A stretch of DNA of 17,129 bases from UBA5078 sp963977405 (GTDB taxonomy: Bacteria; Pseudomonadota; Gammaproteobacteria; Pseudomonadales; Pseudohongiellaceae), in contig CAXBOY010000067.1 in assembly GCA_963977405.1 (NCBI GenBank), forward strand, positions 1 through 17,129, written 5' to 3'. Made by a program: the position numbers and the translations under genes. Position 1 is the stretch's first letter. Every line of letters starts with the position of its first letter. The notes below the pieces were generated by a model. The model worked only from the letters and a program-made list of their open reading frames with translations. It searched no databases and had not been told where the DNA came from. This document shows positions 14,534-17,129 of the stretch, piece by piece.

Positions 14534-15526
14534 ATGGACCTGCGTCCACTAATTCAGACCCTTGCCGATGGTTCGTTTCACTCAGGTGCTAGCCTGGGGC
14601 GGCAGTTGGGGGTTACGCGCACGGTTATCGGGCGACGAGTAGAAGCTTTGCGTGGCATGGGAATTGAGATTCACTCAGTGACAGGCAAAGGTTATCGTTT
14701 GCCGGGACCATTGGAGTTGATGTCTGTAGCTCGTATTTTAGAGCTATTGGGAGCAGACAAGCGCTTATGGTCGGGACATATTGATTTATTATTCTCCACT
14801 GACTCCACCAATGTCGATGCGATGCGAAAAGGGCAGGAGGGCAAGAGTCACTACCTTGTATTGGCGGAGCATCAGGCGAATGGCCGGGGGCGTCGAGGCA
14901 AGGCATGGGTGAGCCCATTAGGAGCGAATATCTCGTTTTCTATGCTGTGGACTTTCAAAACTAGTATGGCTGCTCTTGAAGGTTTAAGCCTTGCAGTGGC
15001 TATTCTGGTGGTCGATGCTTTGCGCGCTTGTGGCTACGAGGGGCTGGGTGTGAAGTGGCCAAACGATATCTTGCTCAACTCCTGCAAACTCGCAGGGATC
15101 CTTCTTGAGCTCAGCGGAGACACTGCAGGTCCTTGCAAGGTGGTTATCGGAATCGGCATAAACGTGAAGATGCCCTACTCTAGTGGAGCGGCCATCGATC
15201 AGGCGTTTACCGATCTGGCGTCGAATTTTGAAGTGGCTCCCGATCGCAGCCGAATAGTGGCAGAGTTGGTAAAGAGTTTAACCGCTGGTCTGGCGGTCTT
15301 CGCGAAACATGGCTTCAAGGCCTTTCAGCCGCGTTGGAACGATATAGATGTATATAAAGGAAGGGATGTCGAAATCATAAGTGGTGCGTCGCGTCGCGTC
15401 GGACGGGCTTTGGGCGTCAGCGACACGGGAGCATTACTATTGGAAACAGAGTCGGGCGTAACCCAAATTGCTGGGGGTGAGTTAACGCCTAGCCTGCGGC
15501 CTCTGTATGGAGGCGCTAACTTTTGA
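14534..15526 (+). CDS. birA: Biotin-protein ligase / biotin operon repressor
   Basis: A 330-residue cytosolic enzyme that makes biotinyl-AMP and transfers biotin to the acetyl-CoA carboxylase carrier protein; with its DNA-binding domain it can also repress biotin genes. Residues about 1-58 form the winged helix (RQLGVTRTVIGRRVEALRG). The biotin-binding loop is GRGRRGKAW (117-125), followed by KWPNDI (174-179), the conserved lysine with catalytic domain motif, and GIGINV (206-211). The C-terminal SH3-like domain ends near 320. Length agrees with E. coli BirA (321). The frame stays open to a GTG at 14462, but the 24 extra residues are cysteine-rich and unlike BirA; the ATG at 14534 has GGA eight bases upstream. 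It overlaps coaX by four bases. Confidence 0.95.
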   Translation: MDLRPLIQTLADGSFHSGASLGRQLGVTRTVIGRRVEALRGMGIEIHSVTGKGYRLPGPLELMSVARILELLGADKRLWSGHIDLLFSTDSTNVDAMRKGQEGKSHYLVLAEHQANGRGRRGKAWVSPLGANISFSMLWTFKTSMAALEGLSLAVAILVVDALRACGYEGLGVKWPNDILLNSCKLAGILLELSGDTAGPCKVVIGIGINVKMPYSSGAAIDQAFTDLASNFEVAPDRSRIVAELVKSLTAGLAVFAKHGFKAFQPRWNDIDVYKGRDVEIISGASRRVGRALGVSDTGALLLETESGVTQIAGGELTPSLRPLYGGANF

Positions 15527-16248
15527 TACTTGAATTGGATGTAGGGAATACGCGTCTAAAATGGCGCAGTGTGAATGTGCAGGGTGAATTGCTTGCGCGC
15601 GGAGTGCAGGGGAGCGACGATGCTTTCGATGCGATCGTTGAGCAGTTAGGCGCCCCGCGGCGCATACGCGTCGCGTGTGTTCGAGATGCTGTGTTCAAAG
15701 AGCGGTTGCAGTCTCGAATTCGCGCTAGTTGGGGGCTGGAGGCTGAGTTCGCTGTGTCATCTTTACAGGCGGCGGGTGTCATAACGGCGTATGCGACACC
15801 TGAAAATCTTGGTGTCGATCGCTGGTTGACAATGCTGGCCGCAAAGGTCCGTGGGAAGGGCGCGTGCTGCATTGTAGATGCGGGTAGCGCGCTGACGGTA
15901 GATTTGTTGCGAGCTGACGGCCAGCATCTTGGGGGTTATATTGTTCCCGGTCTCGCGATGCAGCGCTCGAGCTTGCTGAAAGGTACGGCGATACGTTTGC
16001 CTGAGCCTACTGTATGGGAAAAGACTTCCCCTGGCTCGTCAACTGGAGCTGCCATTCATAATGGCATATTGAGCATGACCGTCGCATGGTTGATCTCGCT
16101 AAGCGAGCCGGTACTGAAGTCTGGGGGTACCCTGTATTTGACAGGGGGTGATGCACAGCTTTTCGCTGCACAACTTGAATTGCGCTCGGTCCCTCATGAG
16201 CTAGCCCCGGATCTAGTTCTAGAGGGGCTCTCGGCAGCTTTACCTTAA
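15523..16248 (+). CDS. coaX: Type III pantothenate kinase
   Basis: A 241-residue kinase for the first step of coenzyme A synthesis, pantothenate to 4'-phosphopantothenate; type III enzymes need a monovalent cation and are not feedback-inhibited by CoA. Family motifs: DVGNTRLKW (6-14, phosphate-binding), GVDRWL (97-102), VDAGSALTVD (118-127), GGYIVPG (137-143) and TGGD (207-210). The start is TTG, sharing TTGA with the birA stop codon, with GGAGG (15509-15513) nine bases upstream inside birA. That arrangement indicates translational coupling. The order birA-coaX is common in gammaproteobacteria. Confidence 0.95.
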   Translation: MILELDVGNTRLKWRSVNVQGELLARGVQGSDDAFDAIVEQLGAPRRIRVACVRDAVFKERLQSRIRASWGLEAEFAVSSLQAAGVITAYATPENLGVDRWLTMLAAKVRGKGACCIVDAGSALTVDLLRADGQHLGGYIVPGLAMQRSSLLKGTAIRLPEPTVWEKTSPGSSTGAAIHNGILSMTVAWLISLSEPVLKSGGTLYLTGGDAQLFAAQLELRSVPHELAPDLVLEGLSAALP

Positions 16249-16271
16249 ACGATTTTGGTTCAGGAATTACT

Positions 16272-17039
16272 ATGCGTGGTGTTGTTTTTGGTCTGCTTTT
16301 TTCGAATTTGGCGTTTCTCGCTTGGAATCTTTTTGTGCCGGTCACGACAGAGCCTCGCACTTCAGGGCTCGTGGCAGATGCGGGGGAGAGAGTGCAGTTG
16401 CTAAGCGAAGTCGCGGCAGATCAGCTGCGCCCCTATGCTGATGTGCAGCAAACTTCTGCGACTGCCTATGTGTCGGAAGCGCTGGAGTTGACCGAAGTGG
16501 CAGAGGCCATAGAGCCGTCTACTGTCGGGCAAAGCCTCTATTGTGCGCAGATAGGCCCGTTTCGTAATGAAGAGGATGCGCGCAACTTTGCCAGTACTCA
16601 TGCGCAGCGCATGAGCCTAAGTGTAGATATTCGGCAGGTTCCCGCCGCTCCAGACTATCGCGTATTCCTCCCTCCTTTCGCGTCGCGAGAGCTTGCGACT
16701 AGCACCCAGGAAACCCTTCAAGCGGCATTCGCAGCCAACAATTTGGCCATCGATACTTATCTTGTGCCGCGCGGAGAGCTGGAGAACTCGATCGCCCTAG
16801 GTTTGTTCAGCGAGCAGCGCAACGCTCTCAATGTTCAGCAGCAAATGCTGGCCCTAGGCTATCAGGTTGTTGTGAGAACAGAGGAGAAACAGGCGAGCGA
16901 GGCGTGGGTCCTTGCCGAGAATATTGAAACTGAGGCTGAATTTGCTCAGCATTGGGCGCAGATGCGTCTTACCCGCTCATATATAGACGCGGGAGAAAAA
17001 CTCTGTGAAACGATTGCACATGATCCGCAATTCCCATAA
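16272..17039 (+). CDS. SPOR-domain membrane-anchored protein
   Basis: A 255-residue protein with an N-terminal membrane anchor (about 4-22) and a periplasmic part. SPOR-type repeats are visible: YCAQIGPF (90-97), YRVFLPPF (129-136) and IALGLFS (174-180) followed by ALGYQVVVR (194-202). SPOR domains bind denuded peptidoglycan glycan strands, often at the division septum. The gene follows coaX after 23 bases, with AGGA about seven bases before the ATG, so it is the third gene of the birA operon. The same position is held by a SPOR protein in Pseudomonas. Its stop codon overlaps the -10 of the tRNA promoter. The exact division role is not known. Confidence 0.85.
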   Translation: MRGVVFGLLFSNLAFLAWNLFVPVTTEPRTSGLVADAGERVQLLSEVAADQLRPYADVQQTSATAYVSEALELTEVAEAIEPSTVGQSLYCAQIGPFRNEEDARNFASTHAQRMSLSVDIRQVPAAPDYRVFLPPFASRELATSTQETLQAAFAANNLAIDTYLVPRGELENSIALGLFSEQRNALNVQQQMLALGYQVVVRTEEKQASEAWVLAENIETEAEFAQHWAQMRLTRSYIDAGEKLCETIAHDPQFP

Positions 17040-17042
17040 AAT
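17014..17042 (+). promoter_or_regulatory. Strong tRNA operon promoter with GC-rich discriminator
   Basis: TTGCAC (17014-17019) and TAAAAT (17037-17042) are separated by exactly 17 bases. GCCGCCTC follows the -10, the GC-rich discriminator typical of stringently controlled stable RNA promoters. The -35 lies inside the SPOR gene and the -10 begins at its stop codon. Transcription would start near 17049, about 48 bases before the tRNA. Confidence 0.75.
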
Positions 17043-17096
17043 GCCGCCTCTGAATAAGACACCCAGGTTCCTTAAAGAGGTTTTGGGGCTCTTGTA

Positions 17097-17129
17097 GGAG
17101 GGGTTCCCGAGTGGCTAAAGGGATCAGAC
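17097..17129 (+). tRNA. tRNA-Tyr, 5' part only
   Basis: The last 33 bases match the 5' half of gammaproteobacterial tRNA-Tyr, from the acceptor strand GGAGGGG through the D arm (TCCCGAG) to the start of the anticodon stem (CAGAC). The anticodon itself lies beyond the window, so the identity rests on this similarity and on the gene order SPOR-tRNA-Tyr-tRNA-Gly-tRNA-Thr-tuf known in relatives. The contig breaks inside the gene. Confidence 0.85.

Noticed and set aside
1..17129. CRISPR arrays, insertion sequences, prophage or integron parts
   Set aside because: No regularly spaced repeats, transposase or integrase frames or flanking duplications were seen; the only exact tandem repeat is the 11-base pair at 7779-7812.

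Overview
The window looks like one contig from a marine-type gammaproteobacterium. The right end has the order birA - coaX - SPOR-domain gene - tRNA-Tyr, an arrangement familiar from Pseudomonas and relatives. Codon use and base composition look even throughout. I see no insertion sequence, integrase, CRISPR array or rRNA. The first 11 bases match the 3' end of an Illumina adapter, and the last bases stop inside a tRNA gene, so both ends look like assembly ends rather than natural boundaries.

Layout. 1-228: adapter remnant, half of a terminator, non-coding DNA. 229-2989 (minus): a secreted metallo-beta-lactamase-fold hydrolase and a CstA-family transporter. 3231-3917 (plus): an unrecognised six-helix membrane protein with SxDE/HE motifs. 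4071-5330 (plus): a three-gene operon of two paralogous DUF6644-like membrane proteins and a 50-residue single-helix protein. 5368-6364 (minus): a secreted NIPSNAP protein and an unknown periplasmic protein. 6536-7720 (minus): a beta-propeller resembling peptidyl-alpha-hydroxyglycine alpha-amidating lyase (PAL). 7923-9344 (plus): a HupE/UreJ-type membrane protein. 9389-10429 (minus): a second PAL-like propeller. 10753-14365 (plus): two tandem paralogues with a redoxin-like domain, a c-type haem motif and a copper monooxygenase domain of the PHM (peptidylglycine alpha-hydroxylating monooxygenase) type. 14534-17129 (plus): birA, coaX, a SPOR protein and the start of tRNA-Tyr.

The most interesting part is 6.5-14.4 kb. 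Animal peptide amidation uses PHM, a two-copper hydroxylase, followed by PAL, a zinc lyase. This window carries two PHM-like and two PAL-like proteins, all predicted to be exported. By eye, all six copper ligands of PHM have counterparts in both monooxygenases, and all five key PAL residues have counterparts in one propeller. The monooxygenases also carry their own CxxCH haem motif, which suggests electrons come from a fused cytochrome rather than from ascorbate. The substrate is unknown. Linking these genes into one periplasmic hydroxylase/lyase pathway is my inference, because they are neighbours but do not form one operon.
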